In this document: positions 46,874 through 55,797 of the stretch, in pieces | Layout: every line of letters begins with the position of its first letter | How positions within the stretch are numbered: the first letter of the stretch is position 1 | Source of the DNA: Pseudonocardia ammonioxydans | Lineage (GTDB): Bacteria; Actinomycetota; Actinomycetes; Mycobacteriales; Pseudonocardiaceae | NCBI RefSeq assembly: GCF_900115005.1 | Contig: NZ_FOUY01000017.1 | Coordinates: forward strand, 62,001-126,000 | Direction: 5' to 3' | Length of the DNA stretch: 64,000 nucleotides | Translations under genes and position numbers: made by a program | Notes under the pieces: generated by a model | The model's input: the letters and a program-made list of their open reading frames with translations, nothing else | What the model was told of the DNA's origin: nothing | The model's database searches: none

Positions 46874-49027
46874 TCAGCTGCTGCGCCGGGGGCTCCGCCG
46901 GCGGTCCGGCCGACCGCTGGACGGGTGTGCCCGATCCGACCCCGCCCCGCACCGGCCGCACGGGCGTTCCCGGTCCAGCCCGTGCCGGGCGAGCAGCGGG
47001 ACGACCCGGCGGTGCAGCGCCTCGCGGTGGTCCCGGCCGGCGTAGGCGCCGCGGCGGTAGAGCCGCTCGTAGCGCGGCAGCAACGCCGGGTACTCCCGGC
47101 CCAGCCATCCCAGGAACCACTCCCGGGTGCCGGGGCGCAGGTGCAGCGCCAGCACCGTCGCCCCCGTCGCGCCGGCCGCGGCGATCTCGCCGAGCAGCGT
47201 GTCCAGCGCCTCCTCCGAGTCGGTCAGCCAGGGCAGCACGGGCGCGACCATCACGCTGCACGGAAGGCCCGCGTCGGTGATCCGGCGGACCAGGTCGAGC
47301 CGGGCCCGCGGGCTCGGCGTGCCCGGTTCGAGCCGGGCCTGCAGTTCGCGGTCGAGGAGCGCGATCGAGACGCCGGTGCCGACACCGACGTCGGCGCTCG
47401 CCGCGGTCAGCTCGGGCAGGTCCCGCTGCAGCACGGTGCCCTTGGTCAGGATCGAGAACGGGGTGCCGGACCGGGCCAGTGCGGAGATCACCCCGGGCAT
47501 GAGCCGGTAGCGGCCCTCGGCGCGCTGGTAGGGGTCGGTGTTGGTGCCCATCGCGACGTGCTCACGCCGCCAGCCCGGCCGGGCGAGCTCGCGCTGCAGC
47601 ACGCGGGCCACGTTCACCTTGACCACGATCTGCGAGTCGAAGTCGGCACCCGCGTCGAGATCCAGGTAGGTGTGGGTGTTGCGGGCGAAGCAGTTGTGAC
47701 TCACGACGCCGGCCGCGACGAAGTCACCGGTGCCGGTCGTGATGTCGCACATCGGCAGGATCTCGCCGGTGTCGTGGACGTCGACGACGCGTGGGGCACC
47801 GTCCGGTGGCTCCTCCACGAGCGCGCCGGTGACGTCGCGGACCCGGGCGACGGCCGGGTCGGCGACCGCGACCAGGCGCAGCTGCTCGGCGGCCCCGCCC
47901 AGCACGCGCAGGGCCCGCACCCCCGCCCGGGCCGACGGTTCGGACGCGACCCGGAACCGCAGCCGGCGCAGCGCCTCCACGGTCGCCCGGGTGAGCTGCT
48001 CGTCGCCGGGCACGATCCGCAGCACGCCCGCGCTCACCTCGCCGCAGGCGTCGAGCACGCCGCCGAGGAACCCCGCGCTCCAGCCGGCGCCGGGCCGCTC
48101 CGGCCAGGCCGTCGGCGACGGGTCCCGGCCCGGGACCGGTGCCTGCGGGGTGCCCGGACCGGACCACCCGGGCTCCGGCGCGGACCACCCGGGCCCCGGC
48201 GCGGACGCCGCCGCGCGCCGGGCCGTCACCAGGTGGTGGGCGCGGACGAGCGCCTCCAGTTCCACCCACGCCGACGGGAACGGTTCGGCCCGCACCCGGG
48301 TGCGGACCGCATCGGCGCGGACCAGGCCACAGAGATACCCCTGCTCGTAGCCCTCCGCGCTGGATCCCACCACGCCGGATCCCACCGCGCCGGGCCCCAC
48401 CGCGCCGGGTCCCGCTGCGCCGGATCCCACCGGCCGGGTACCCGTCGCCCCGCGGCCCGGCGGCACGGCCGCGGCGCCCGGCCCGACCAGCGCCGAGCCC
48501 GGACGCAGGTGCGGGCGCTCCGCCGCGGACCGGCACCGACCGGGGCGGACGTGCGCCCAGCCGTCGCGGGTCAGGAAGCGGTGTTCCGCGGAGGTGACCA
48601 GCACCGTCCCGTCGTCCAGCGTGACCCGCTGCGCGCGACGGCGCGTGGTCCAGTGCGCGAGCACCGGGGTGCGGACGAACCGGCGCCGCCCCGCACCGTC
48701 CGCCACGGTGCCCACGACCTCGTCACCCGCGCGCAGTTCCGCGATCGGCCGGGAACGGCCGTCGGCGGTCAGCACCGGGGTCGAGCCCTCGAGACAGTAG
48801 GTGCAGGCATGGCTGCAGCCCCGGTACGGGTTCACCGTCCAGCCGAACGGCACCGGCGACGACGACGCCACCCGGTTCAGTGCCGAGCGCGCCTCCACCT
48901 CGTGGAACACCGTCCCCGCGAACTCCGGGGTCCGCACGCTGCGCAACAGCCCGCGCATGCCCGGCAGCGCCGCATCGGCGCCGATCCCGTCGATCCCCAC
49001 CTGCTGTCCGTCCCACCGCACCTCCAT
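46874..49027 (-). CDS. Rv2578c-family radical SAM protein interrupted by an intein
   Basis: A 717-residue precursor. The exteins form an SPL/Elp3-like radical SAM protein: [12 protein letters not shown] before the intein and [15 protein letters not shown] after it rebuild the [4Fe-4S] motif C71-x3-C75-x2-C, whose third cysteine is residue 446, the first residue after the intein. Later motifs include [33 protein letters not shown] and [18 protein letters not shown]. The mature enzyme should have about 349 residues. Its reaction is unknown; relatives are often linked to DNA repair. The ATG at 49027 is 2 bases from a perfect LexA box. The intact enzyme can bind its cluster only after splicing. 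Confidence 0.92.
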   Translation of the reverse strand: MEVRWDGQQVGIDGIGADAALPGMRGLLRSVRTPEFAGTVFHEVEARSALNRVASSSPVPFGWTVNPYRGCSHACTYCLEGSTPVLTADGRSRPIAELRAGDEVVGTVADGAGRRRFVRTPVLAHWTTRRRAQRVTLDDGTVLVTSAEHRFLTRDGWAHVRPGRCRSAAERPHLRPGSALVGPGAAAVPPGRGATGTRPVGSGAAGPGAVGPGAVGSGVVGSSAEGYEQGYLCGLVRADAVRTRVRAEPFPSAWVELEALVRAHHLVTARRAAASAPGPGWSAPEPGWSGPGTPQAPVPGRDPSPTAWPERPGAGWSAGFLGGVLDACGEVSAGVLRIVPGDEQLTRATVEALRRLRFRVASEPSARAGVRALRVLGGAAEQLRLVAVADPAVARVRDVTGALVEEPPDGAPRVVDVHDTGEILPMCDITTGTGDFVAAGVVSHNCFARNTHTYLDLDAGADFDSQIVVKVNVARVLQRELARPGWRREHVAMGTNTDPYQRAEGRYRLMPGVISALARSGTPFSILTKGTVLQRDLPELTAASADVGVGTGVSIALLDRELQARLEPGTPSPRARLDLVRRITDAGLPCSVMVAPVLPWLTDSEEALDTLLGEIAAAGATGATVLALHLRPGTREWFLGWLGREYPALLPRYERLYRRGAYAGRDHREALHRRVVPLLARHGLDRERPCGRCGAGSDRAHPSSGRPDRRRSPRRSS
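47693..48796 (-). other. Intein (368 codons) inserted in the radical SAM cysteine motif
   Basis: Residues 78-445 of the precursor. Block A begins with Cys1 ([13 protein letters not shown]), block B is [13 protein letters not shown], and the C-terminal blocks read [21 protein letters not shown] with the penultimate His and terminal Asn, followed by Cys+1. Two weak LAGLIDADG-like stretches, LCGLVRAD (232-239) and [12 protein letters not shown] (320-331), lack key acidic residues, so the homing endonuclease is probably decayed while splicing residues are kept. Gly/Pro/Ala-rich stretches separate the parts. Confidence 0.92.
48362..48436. repeat. Five 15-bp repeats inside the intein linker
   Basis: Units of the type GGATCCCACCGCGCC at 48362, 48377, 48392, 48407 and 48422. 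They encode Gly/Ala/Val/Ser pentapeptides between the splicing block and the decayed endonuclease region. Confidence 0.8.
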
Positions 49028-49029
49028 AG

Positions 49030-49045
49030 TCGAACACAAGTTCGA
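49030..49045. promoter_or_regulatory. SOS (LexA) box
   Basis: TCGAACACAAGTTCGA, a perfect palindrome matching the actinobacterial/Gram-positive LexA consensus CGAAC-N4-GTTCG. It lies 2 bases upstream of the radical SAM ATG (49027) and 85 bases upstream of the divergent YibE/F GTG, so LexA bound here would block the radical SAM gene and perhaps both. Confidence 0.85.
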
Positions 49046-49130
49046 ACATCGGGCAACCGGTGGTCGCCGAACGGTGCCCTTCAGACGAGCACCGGTCGGC
49101 GACCCACGCGGGGGCTGCGAGGATGCCGAC

Positions 49131-50990
49131 GTGCACCCGCCCGAGCCCCACCACCCGGACGCATCGGACGGCGACCCGCAGCGCCGGGCCCGGTCACGAC
49201 CGGACCCGCCGCGCCGGCGGGGCGGGCGGCGCCGGGCCGAGGACCGGGCCGGCGGTGTCCGCGATGACCACCGGCCGGCCCCCGACCGGCAGCCCGGCGG
49301 CGACCGGCACCGCACCCGCGACGGCTCCCGGCCCGCCACCGAGGCCGCCGGGCCACGCCCGGACCCCGGGTCCGGCTCCGACCACACCGCGCCGATCGGG
49401 CCTCCGGTGCCGCCCGGTCCGCGCGGCACCGGGCGCCGGGCCGCCCGCCGCCGCGCCGATGCGGGCGCGGGTGGAGGCGATCCCGCCGCACCGGCGCCGG
49501 CCGACGACCCGGCCTCGCCCGCCTCGGGCACCGACCGGGCCGAGGTGACCGACTGGGCCGACTGCCCCGCCGCCGCGGACGCCGACGCATCCCCGTCCCG
49601 CGACACCGTGCGGCGCACTGGGGCCGACGTCCTCGTTCCGCGGAACCGCCGCGCCCGGCGCACCACTCCCCCGGCGGCGGACGGCGACGCGGCAGCCGCC
49701 GGACACGCCCGCGGCCGGGGCCGGAGCACCGGGCACCGCCCCGGTGACGGACCCGCTCCCGGCGGTGGGCAGGGCGCCGGCGACGCGCCCGCTCCCGGTG
49801 GTGGGCTCGGTCCCGGTGATGGGCTCGGTGAGGGCCACGGACACGGCCACGGGCACGGCGCGGCGAGCCCAGCCGGCCGGCGGGTCCGGAACCTGTTGAT
49901 CGCACTGCTCGTCCCGTGCGCGCTCGCGACGCTGGCCGGGGTGGCGCTGCTCTGGCCGGGACCGGTCCCGGCCCCGGACCTGGCCCCGACCCAGCAGGTG
50001 CACGGCGAGGTGACCGCCGTGCAGGTCGCCGACTGCTCCCCCGGCGCCGGGGACGGCGGGTGCACCGGTGTCACCGTGGCGATGAGCGACGGCCCGCGCG
50101 CCGGGCGCAGCCTCGTGCAGCTGATGCCGAACGAGCCGTCCAGCCCGCGCTTCGCCGTCGGCGACCCGGTCACGCTCGGCTGGTCCGGCGGCAACCCGGA
50201 CGAGCCCGGCTCCTACCAGCTCAACGACTTCCAGCGCGCCCCCGCGCTGGGCTGGCTGGCGGCGGCGTTCGCGCTCGCCGTCGTGCTGCTCGGCCGGCTG
50301 CGCGGGCTCGCCGCGCTGGTGGGGCTGCTGCTGAGCTTCGCGGTGCTGCTGTGGTTCGTGCTGCCGTCGATCCTGTCCGGGAACCCGCCGCTCGCCGTCG
50401 CCGTCACCGGGGCGTGCCTGATCATGTTCGCGGTGCTGTACCTGACACACGGGTTCAGCGCGCGGACCTCCTGCGCGGTCCTGGGGACGCTGGCGTCGCT
50501 GGCCCTGATCGGGGTCCTCGGCTCCGCGTTCACCGCGGCCACCCGGCTGACCGGGCTCGACGACACCACCGCGAACCTGATCGGCACGCTCGGCCCAGGG
50601 GTGCCGATCGACCCCCGCGGGCTCGTGCTCGCCGGGCTGGTGATCGGCGCCCTGGGTGCCCTGGACGACGTCACGGTCACCCAGGCCTCCGCGGTGTGGG
50701 AGCTCGGCGCGGCGAACCCGCAGCTCGGGGCGCGGGACCTGTTCGCCGCCGGGATGCGGATCGGGCGGGACCACGTCGCGTCCGCGGTCAACACCCTGGT
50801 GCTGGCCTACGCCGGTGCGGCGCTGCCGCTGCTGCTGCTGTTCACCGTCGCCGCCGGCGGGGTCACCGAGGTGCTGACCAGCCAGGACGTCGCCACCGAG
50901 ATCGTCCGGACGCTGGTGGGCAGCATCGGCCTGGTCGCCGCCGTCCCGGTGACGACGGGGCTGGCCGCGCTGGTCGTGGCACGCCGCTGA
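49131..50990 (+). CDS. YibE/F-like membrane protein with long hydrophilic N-terminus
   Basis: A 619-residue protein. Residues about 1-250 are charged, Pro/Arg/Gly/Asp-rich, with APGGG and GDGLGEG repeats and a run GHGHGHGHG. One membrane helix follows (NLLIALLVPCALATLAGVALL), then an extracytoplasmic OB-like domain (QVHGEVTAVQVADCS to SYQLNDFQRAP) and about seven helices of the YibE/F family (LDDTTANLIGTLGPGVPIDPRGLVLAG, IGALGALDDVTVTQASAVWEL). The GTG at 49131 gives the longest plausible N-terminus; a later start is possible. Its function is unknown. It is divergent from the SOS-box-bearing radical SAM gene. Confidence 0.8.
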   Translation: MHPPEPHHPDASDGDPQRRARSRPDPPRRRGGRRRAEDRAGGVRDDHRPAPDRQPGGDRHRTRDGSRPATEAAGPRPDPGSGSDHTAPIGPPVPPGPRGTGRRAARRRADAGAGGGDPAAPAPADDPASPASGTDRAEVTDWADCPAAADADASPSRDTVRRTGADVLVPRNRRARRTTPPAADGDAAAAGHARGRGRSTGHRPGDGPAPGGGQGAGDAPAPGGGLGPGDGLGEGHGHGHGHGAASPAGRRVRNLLIALLVPCALATLAGVALLWPGPVPAPDLAPTQQVHGEVTAVQVADCSPGAGDGGCTGVTVAMSDGPRAGRSLVQLMPNEPSSPRFAVGDPVTLGWSGGNPDEPGSYQLNDFQRAPALGWLAAAFALAVVLLGRLRGLAALVGLLLSFAVLLWFVLPSILSGNPPLAVAVTGACLIMFAVLYLTHGFSARTSCAVLGTLASLALIGVLGSAFTAATRLTGLDDTTANLIGTLGPGVPIDPRGLVLAGLVIGALGALDDVTVTQASAVWELGAANPQLGARDLFAAGMRIGRDHVASAVNTLVLAYAGAALPLLLLFTVAAGGVTEVLTSQDVATEIVRTLVGSIGLVAAVPVTTGLAALVVARR

Positions 50991-51025
50991 CCCGCCGGCC
51001 ACCCGGGCCCACCTCCCTCGTCGAC

Positions 51026-51073
51026 ATGCAGCTCAGCGCTCCGTGGAGATCGACACATCGCGCTGAGCTGCAT
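51026..51073. repeat. Inverted repeat between convergent genes
   Basis: ATGCAGCTCAGCGC (51026-51039) and its exact reverse complement (51060-51073) with a 20-base spacer. It lies between the YibE/F gene and the convergent methyltransferase gene and may serve as a terminator. The composition is less GC-rich than its surroundings, which is unusual for a local terminator. Confidence 0.7.
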
Positions 51074-51101
51074 CTCGGCGGGATCCGCACGACGCGGTGC
51101 C

Positions 51102-51155
51102 GGGCCGGGCAGGTCGAAAGGGCCGGCAGGTCGACAGGGGCGGGCAGGTCCACAG
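51102..51155. repeat. Three degenerate 18-bp direct repeats
   Basis: Units of the type GGGCCGGGCAGGTCGACAG at 51102, 51120 and 51138, just before the stop of the methyltransferase gene. Noncoding, probably slippage-derived. Confidence 0.7.
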
Positions 51156-51170
51156 GGCCGGGCGGGCCGG

Positions 51171-51725
51171 TCAGGTCTCGCGGGGCGGGCGGCGGGCCAG
51201 CAGGTGCGCCTCGCCGGCGTCCTCGTGGTGCGCCACGATCTCCAGCTCGCCGAAGGCCCGGACCAGCTCACCGGGCCCGGCGCGGAACCGGCCGCCCGCG
51301 TCCCCGACCTCGGAGAGCACGCTGATCGCGAGCAGCCCGCCGGGCGCGACGGCCGCCGCCAGCGCCGGGTACAGCGCAGGCGCCCGGAACCGCTGGCAGA
51401 CGACCACGTCGTAGACGCCGTCCTCCACCGGAAACCCGTCGTCGAGGTCGGCCTCCACCCACCGGATCCGCCCGGGCGGCTGCTCGGCGGTGGCCAGCTC
51501 GCCGCCCGCCGCCAGGCCGGCCGGCGACACGTCGACGGCGACCACGTCCAGCCCGCGGCCCGCCAGCCAGACCGCGACGGCGCCGCGACCGCAGGCCACG
51601 TCGAGCGCCCGGCCCCGGTCCGGCACGAGGTCGAGGTGGCCGCGCAGCGCGTCCGGGGGCAGCGGCGTGCCGGTGCCGAGGGCGCGGTGCTTCGCGTCCC
51701 AGCGCTCGCGGTCCTCCCCCGCCAC
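51171..51725 (-). CDS. Class I SAM-dependent methyltransferase
   Basis: A 184-residue methyltransferase with GRALDVACGRGAVAVWLAGRGLDVVAVDVSPAG (motif I and post-I), WVEADLDDGFPVEDGVYDVVVC (motif II) and PGGLLAISVLSE. The WDAKHRALGTGTPLPPDAL start resembles the small thiopurine/tellurite-type methyltransferases, but the substrate is unknown. The GTG at 51725 lies 8 bases after the hisS stop, so it is probably translated from the hisS message. Confidence 0.85.
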   Translation of the reverse strand: MAGEDRERWDAKHRALGTGTPLPPDALRGHLDLVPDRGRALDVACGRGAVAVWLAGRGLDVVAVDVSPAGLAAGGELATAEQPPGRIRWVEADLDDGFPVEDGVYDVVVCQRFRAPALYPALAAAVAPGGLLAISVLSEVGDAGGRFRAGPGELVRAFGELEIVAHHEDAGEAHLLARRPPRET

Positions 51726-51733
51726 GAGGGCGC

Positions 51734-53056
51734 TCAGCCCAGCTCGGCCGCGACCGCGGTGGCCACGGTGTCGACCACCGCGTCCAGCGACACGTCCTGC
51801 TGCTCGCCGGATACCAGGTCCTTGAGACCGATCGACCCGCCCGCCAGGTCGCGCTCGCCCAGCACCAGGGCGAACCGTGCGCCGGAGCGGTCGGCGGACT
51901 TCATCGCGCCCTTCAGGCCGCGGCCGCCGTAGGACAGGTCGACCCGCACGCCGCGGGCCCGCAGCCCGGCCGCGATCGTCACCAGGCGGCGCTTCGCGGC
52001 GTCGCCCAGCGGCACCCCGAAGACCTCGGCGCGGGCGGTCGACCACGGCCGGACGCCCTCGACACCGCAGGCCAGCAACGTCCGGTCGACCCCGATGCCG
52101 AACCCGATCCCGGACAGCTCCGGACCGCCGAGGGTGGCCATCAGGCCGTCGTAGCGGCCACCGCCACCGATCCCGGACTGCGCGCCGAGGCCGTCGTGGA
52201 CGAACTCGAAGGTCGTCTTCGTGTAGTAGTCCAGGCCGCGCACCATCCGCGGGTTCGGCGTGTAGGCGATCCCGAGGTCGTCGAGGTGGGCCAGCACCTG
52301 CGCGTGGTGCTCGGCCGACGCCTCCGACAGGTGGTCCATGAGCAGCGGCGCCTGCGCCATCGCGGCCCGCACCTCGGGACGCTTGTCGTCCAGCACCCGC
52401 AGCGGGTTGATCTGCGCGCGGGCCCTGGTCGGCTCGTCGAGGTCGAGCCCGGCGAGGTAGTCCTGCAACCGGGCCCGGTAGGCCGGACGGCAGTCGGCGT
52501 CGCCGAGCGAGGTGATCTCCAGCCGGTACCCGGTCAGCCCCAGTGCCTTGAAGCCCTCGTCGGCGATCGCGATGACCTCGGCGTCGAGTGCCGGGTCGTC
52601 GATCCCGATCGCCTCGACGCCGACCTGCTGCAGCTGCCGGTAGCGACCGGCCTGCGGGCGCTCGTAGCGGAAGAACGGCCCGCTGTAGCGCAGCTTGACC
52701 GGCAGGCCCTGCTTGTCGGCGCTGTGCTCGATCACCGAGCGGACGACGCCCGCGGTCCCCTCCGGCCGCAGCGTCACCGACCGTTCGCCCCGGTCGGCGA
52801 AGGTGTACATCTCCTTGGACACCACGTCGGTGGACTCGCCCACCCCCCGCGCGAACAGGCCGGTCTCCTCGAAGATCGGCAGTTCGATGTGCCCGTACCC
52901 GGCGCGCGCGGCGGCCGCGGCGAGGGTGTCCCGGACATGGACGAACCCGGCCGAGTCCGGCGGCAGGTACTCCGGGATGCCCTTCGGCGCGGCGAACGGC
53001 TCGGGCCTGCGCGCCCGGTCGTCCGCCCGCTGCTCGACGGGGGGCACTGCGGTCAC
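51734..53056 (-). CDS. hisS: Histidyl-tRNA synthetase
   Basis: A class II synthetase of 440 residues. Visible are motif 1/2 ([47 protein letters not shown]), the histidine-binding loops [33 protein letters not shown] and [14 protein letters not shown], and the C-terminal anticodon-binding domain ([14 protein letters not shown] to [19 protein letters not shown]). GTG 53056 is preceded by GAGAGGA. Divergent from the cyclophilin gene, as in mycobacteria. Confidence 0.96.
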   Translation of the reverse strand: MTAVPPVEQRADDRARRPEPFAAPKGIPEYLPPDSAGFVHVRDTLAAAAARAGYGHIELPIFEETGLFARGVGESTDVVSKEMYTFADRGERSVTLRPEGTAGVVRSVIEHSADKQGLPVKLRYSGPFFRYERPQAGRYRQLQQVGVEAIGIDDPALDAEVIAIADEGFKALGLTGYRLEITSLGDADCRPAYRARLQDYLAGLDLDEPTRARAQINPLRVLDDKRPEVRAAMAQAPLLMDHLSEASAEHHAQVLAHLDDLGIAYTPNPRMVRGLDYYTKTTFEFVHDGLGAQSGIGGGGRYDGLMATLGGPELSGIGFGIGVDRTLLACGVEGVRPWSTARAEVFGVPLGDAAKRRLVTIAAGLRARGVRVDLSYGGRGLKGAMKSADRSGARFALVLGERDLAGGSIGLKDLVSGEQQDVSLDAVVDTVATAVAAELG

Positions 53057-53222
53057 GTCGGCGTCCTCTCCACTCGGGTGCTCTCCACCCCGACGCCCTC
53101 TCGACGCGGGTCCCTCCAGCGTAGAACCGCCGTCTCTCAGATTCGCTCTCAGGTGGGCCCGCTACCCTCCCGGACGCGAGTGAGTGATCAAGAGCAACTG
53201 ATCGGGTCGAAGGGTTACGGGC

Positions 53223-54065
53223 GTGGCGACGAACGAGCAGCGGCGGGAGGCGGCGAAGCGGAAGCTGGCTGCCCAGCAGGCCCATCGGGTCGAACGGGCC
53301 GAGAAGCGCAAGCGGACGACGACGATCGCCGCCGTCGCGACGGTGGTGGTGGTCGCGCTGGTGGCCGGCGCGGTCTACCTGGTGGCCTCGGCCTGGTCCG
53401 GCCCGGATGGCACCGACCCGGCCGCCGCGGCCCAGGGCGGCGGCCCGGACACCTCCGGGCTGCCCACGGCACCCCTGCCGCAGCGCCCGACCGCGCTGCC
53501 GGCCTCGGTGGACTGCTCCTACCCCGCCTCACCCGAACCGGCGTCGAAGCCGGTGGCCCCGCCCGCGGGCGGCCAGGTCAGCGCCGAGGGCACCACGCCG
53601 GCGACGCTGGAGACCAGCGCCGGCCCGGTCGACCTCACCCTGGACCGCGCGCTCGCGCCGTGCACGGTGAACAGCTTCGTGCACCTCGTGCAGCAGGGCT
53701 TCTACAACGACACGTCCTGCCACCGGCTCACCACCAGCCCGGGCCTGCAGGTGCTGCAGTGCGGTGACCCGACCGGCCGCGGCAACGGCGGTCCCGGCTA
53801 CTCCTTCGCCGACGAGGTCTTCCCCGAGCTCACTTACGGGCGTGGCCTGCTGGCGATGGCCAACGCCGGCCCCGACACCAACGGCAGCCAGTTCTTCATG
53901 ATCTACGGCGACGCCCAGCTCCCGCCGAACTACACGGTCTTCGGCTCGATCGGCCCGCAGGGCCTGGCCACCCTGGACGAGGTGGCGCAGGGCGGTGAGT
54001 CCGTCGGCTCCGGCGACGGCACCCCGAACATCCCGGTCGACATCCGCACCGCCTCCGCCGGCTGA
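53223..54065 (+). CDS. Membrane-anchored cyclophilin-type peptidyl-prolyl isomerase
   Basis: A 280-residue protein with a basic cytoplasmic N-terminus (EQRREAAKRKLAAQQ), one membrane helix at about 34-55 (IAAVATVVVVALVAGAVYLV), a Pro/Ala linker and a cyclophilin domain (about 115-278): ETSAGPVDLTLDRALAPCTVNSFVHLVQQGFY, CHRLTTSPGLQVLQCGDPTGRGNGGPGY, MANAGPDTNGSQFFMIYGD and YTVFGSI. It acts outside the membrane on prolyl bonds. The first Arg of the usual FHR motif is kept in CHR. It corresponds to PpiB (Rv2582) by position. Confidence 0.93.
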   Translation: MATNEQRREAAKRKLAAQQAHRVERAEKRKRTTTIAAVATVVVVALVAGAVYLVASAWSGPDGTDPAAAAQGGGPDTSGLPTAPLPQRPTALPASVDCSYPASPEPASKPVAPPAGGQVSAEGTTPATLETSAGPVDLTLDRALAPCTVNSFVHLVQQGFYNDTSCHRLTTSPGLQVLQCGDPTGRGNGGPGYSFADEVFPELTYGRGLLAMANAGPDTNGSQFFMIYGDAQLPPNYTVFGSIGPQGLATLDEVAQGGESVGSGDGTPNIPVDIRTASAG

Positions 54066-54181
54066 GCCACCGGCCCGGCCGTACGGGTTACCCAAGGTTG
54101 GGGAAATCCCGGCCGGCCCCGCTGCCGGTCCCGCGCGGCGGTCCACAGTCGGTCCCCCAGCAGCGGCCGAGGGAGACGGCG

Positions 54182-55315
54182 ATGGCGGAGACGACGGAGA
54201 CCACCGTGGACATGGGCGCGGCGACCGGGGCGGAGGGGAGCACGCCGGCGACGGCCGACGCCGTCGCCGAACGTGTCCTCGCGGCGACGCTCGGCGCGTT
54301 CGACGTGCTCACGATCTACCTCGGCGACCGGCTGGGCTGGTACCGGGCGCTCGCCGGCTCCGGCCCGCTCTCCCCCGACGAGCTGGCGGAGCGCACCCGC
54401 ACCGACGCCCGCTACGCCCGCGAGTGGCTCGAGCAGCAGGCGGCGTCGGGGATCCTGACCGTCGTCGACCCCGCCGGGCCGCAGCTGCCCCGGCGTTTCC
54501 GACTCGACGCCGGGGCCGCGGAGGTCCTCACCGATCCGGACAGCCTCAACCACCTCGCCCCGCTGACCCGGTTCGTCGGTGCCGCGGCCGTGCAGCTGCC
54601 CGCGCTGGCCGAGGTCTACCGCGCCGGTGGCGGGGTGAGCTGGGCGCGGTTCGGGCCCGACGCCCGCACCGGGCAGGCCGACATGAACCGTCCCTGGTAC
54701 GAGCACGAGCTCGCCGGTGCGCTCGCCGGCGTCCCCGACCTGCACCGCCTGCTCGACCGTCCCGGCGCCGCGATCGCCGACCTCGGCTGCGGCGAGGGGT
54801 GGTCGGCGATCGCGCTGGGCCGCGCCTACCCCGGCGCCACCGTGCACGGCGTCGACCCCGACCCGCCGTCGACCGCGGCGGCGACCGCCCACACCGCCGC
54901 GGCCGGGCTCGCCGACCGGGTCACGTTCACCACCGGTGACGCCGCCACGAGCCTGCCCGCGGGCGCGTTCGACGCGGTGTTCGCGTTCGAGTGCCTGCAC
55001 GACCTGCCGCACCCCGTGGAGTTCCTCACCGCGGCCCGCCACGCCCTGCGCCCGGACGGCGTCGTGATCGTGATGGACGAGGCGGCCGAGGACGAGTTCC
55101 ACGCACCGGCCGGCGACGTGGAACGCCTGCTCTACGGGTTCAGCACGCTGATCTGCCTGCCGGACTCCCGGTCGCACGAGCCCTCCGCCGCGACCGGCAC
55201 CGTCATCCGCGCCTCGACCGTGCGGGACTACGCCGCCCGCGCCGGCTTCACGGGAGTCGAGGTCCTGCCGATCGAGGACTTCGGGTTCTGGCGGTTCTAC
55301 CGACTGCGCCTGTGA
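54182..55315 (+). CDS. SAM-dependent methyltransferase with N-terminal winged helix (Rv2258c-like)
   Basis: A 377-residue protein. The N-terminal domain (about 20-110) is winged-helix-like and dimerising (AERVLAATLGAFDVLTIYLGDRLGWYRALAG, ELAERTRTDARYAREWLEQQAASGIL); the C-terminal domain has AIADLGCGEGWSAIALGRAYPGATVHGVDPD and AVFAFECLHDLPHPVEFL. This architecture is shared with O-methyltransferases and Rv2258c; the substrate is unknown. GGGAG lies 6 bases before ATG 54182, deciding against the in-frame ATG 54098. Its stop codon is embedded in a 40-base palindrome. It opens the accessory segment inserted between the cyclophilin gene and rel. Confidence 0.85.
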   Translation: MAETTETTVDMGAATGAEGSTPATADAVAERVLAATLGAFDVLTIYLGDRLGWYRALAGSGPLSPDELAERTRTDARYAREWLEQQAASGILTVVDPAGPQLPRRFRLDAGAAEVLTDPDSLNHLAPLTRFVGAAAVQLPALAEVYRAGGGVSWARFGPDARTGQADMNRPWYEHELAGALAGVPDLHRLLDRPGAAIADLGCGEGWSAIALGRAYPGATVHGVDPDPPSTAAATAHTAAAGLADRVTFTTGDAATSLPAGAFDAVFAFECLHDLPHPVEFLTAARHALRPDGVVIVMDEAAEDEFHAPAGDVERLLYGFSTLICLPDSRSHEPSAATGTVIRASTVRDYAARAGFTGVEVLPIEDFGFWRFYRLRL

Positions 55316-55351
55316 GTGGTTATCGCGGTCAGGACCGCGATAACCACGCAC
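55312..55351. repeat. REP-like palindrome, copy 1, overlapping a stop codon
   Basis: Arms GTGAGTGGTTATCGCGGTC (55312-55330) and GACCGCGATAACCACGCAC (55333-55351) pair over 19 positions with one A/G mismatch and a 2-base centre (AG). The TGA at 55313-55315 ends the methyltransferase gene. The copy at 60359 has compensating base changes. Confidence 0.88.
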
Positions 55352-55496
55352 GGGCGGGTTGTCCCTACCTGTGGCCGGCGGGTCGACCCGCCGCGCGGTA
55401 GGGACGGCTCGATGGTCCGGGCCGCTCCTCCGGACCATCCTGGACCGGTCCGAACGATCTCCGATCGGACCGGAGCACAGGGACGGAGCGGCGATC

Positions 55497-55739
55497 ATGA
55501 GCACCACAGGGCTTCCCCGGTTGAGCGGCCGCGACCGTGCCGTGCTGCACGCGATCGCCGCCGACCGCTGCACCGTCGCCGACGACACGTGTCACTCGCT
55601 CACCATCGACGGTCTGTGCTTCTGCGAACAGTTCGCCGGCGTGCGGCTGGCCGACGCCGGGCTCGTCGAGGCCTCCGGTCCTGCACCGCTGCGGCCGCAC
55701 CTCACCGATGCGGGTCGCTCGCTGCTCGCCGCTGCGTGA
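55497..55739 (+). CDS. Small winged-helix-like protein with cysteines
   Basis: An 80-residue protein. The pattern LSGRDRAVLHAIAADRCTV, VRLADAGLVEASGPAPLRPHLTDAGRSLLAA resembles the ends of a minimal winged helix, where the last helix reads LTxAGRxLL. Four cysteines in DRCTVADDTCHSLTIDGLCFCEQ could bind a metal or sense redox state. GGAG lies 10 bases before the ATG at 55497; a longer frame from 55359 has no ribosome binding site. No firm family was recognised. It converges on the SARP-type regulator gene. Confidence 0.6.
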   Translation: MSTTGLPRLSGRDRAVLHAIAADRCTVADDTCHSLTIDGLCFCEQFAGVRLADAGLVEASGPAPLRPHLTDAGRSLLAAA

Positions 55740-55797
55740 CCAGGAGAACGCCGGCGGGCGGGCACCGCCCCGGGGTCCACCGCCGTGTGCCACCGGC

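Noticed and set aside
53930..55588. 552-codon minus-strand frame opposite the methyltransferase gene
   Set aside because: Antisense shadow with Arg/Val/Gly-rich composition; it also reads through the palindrome at 55312.
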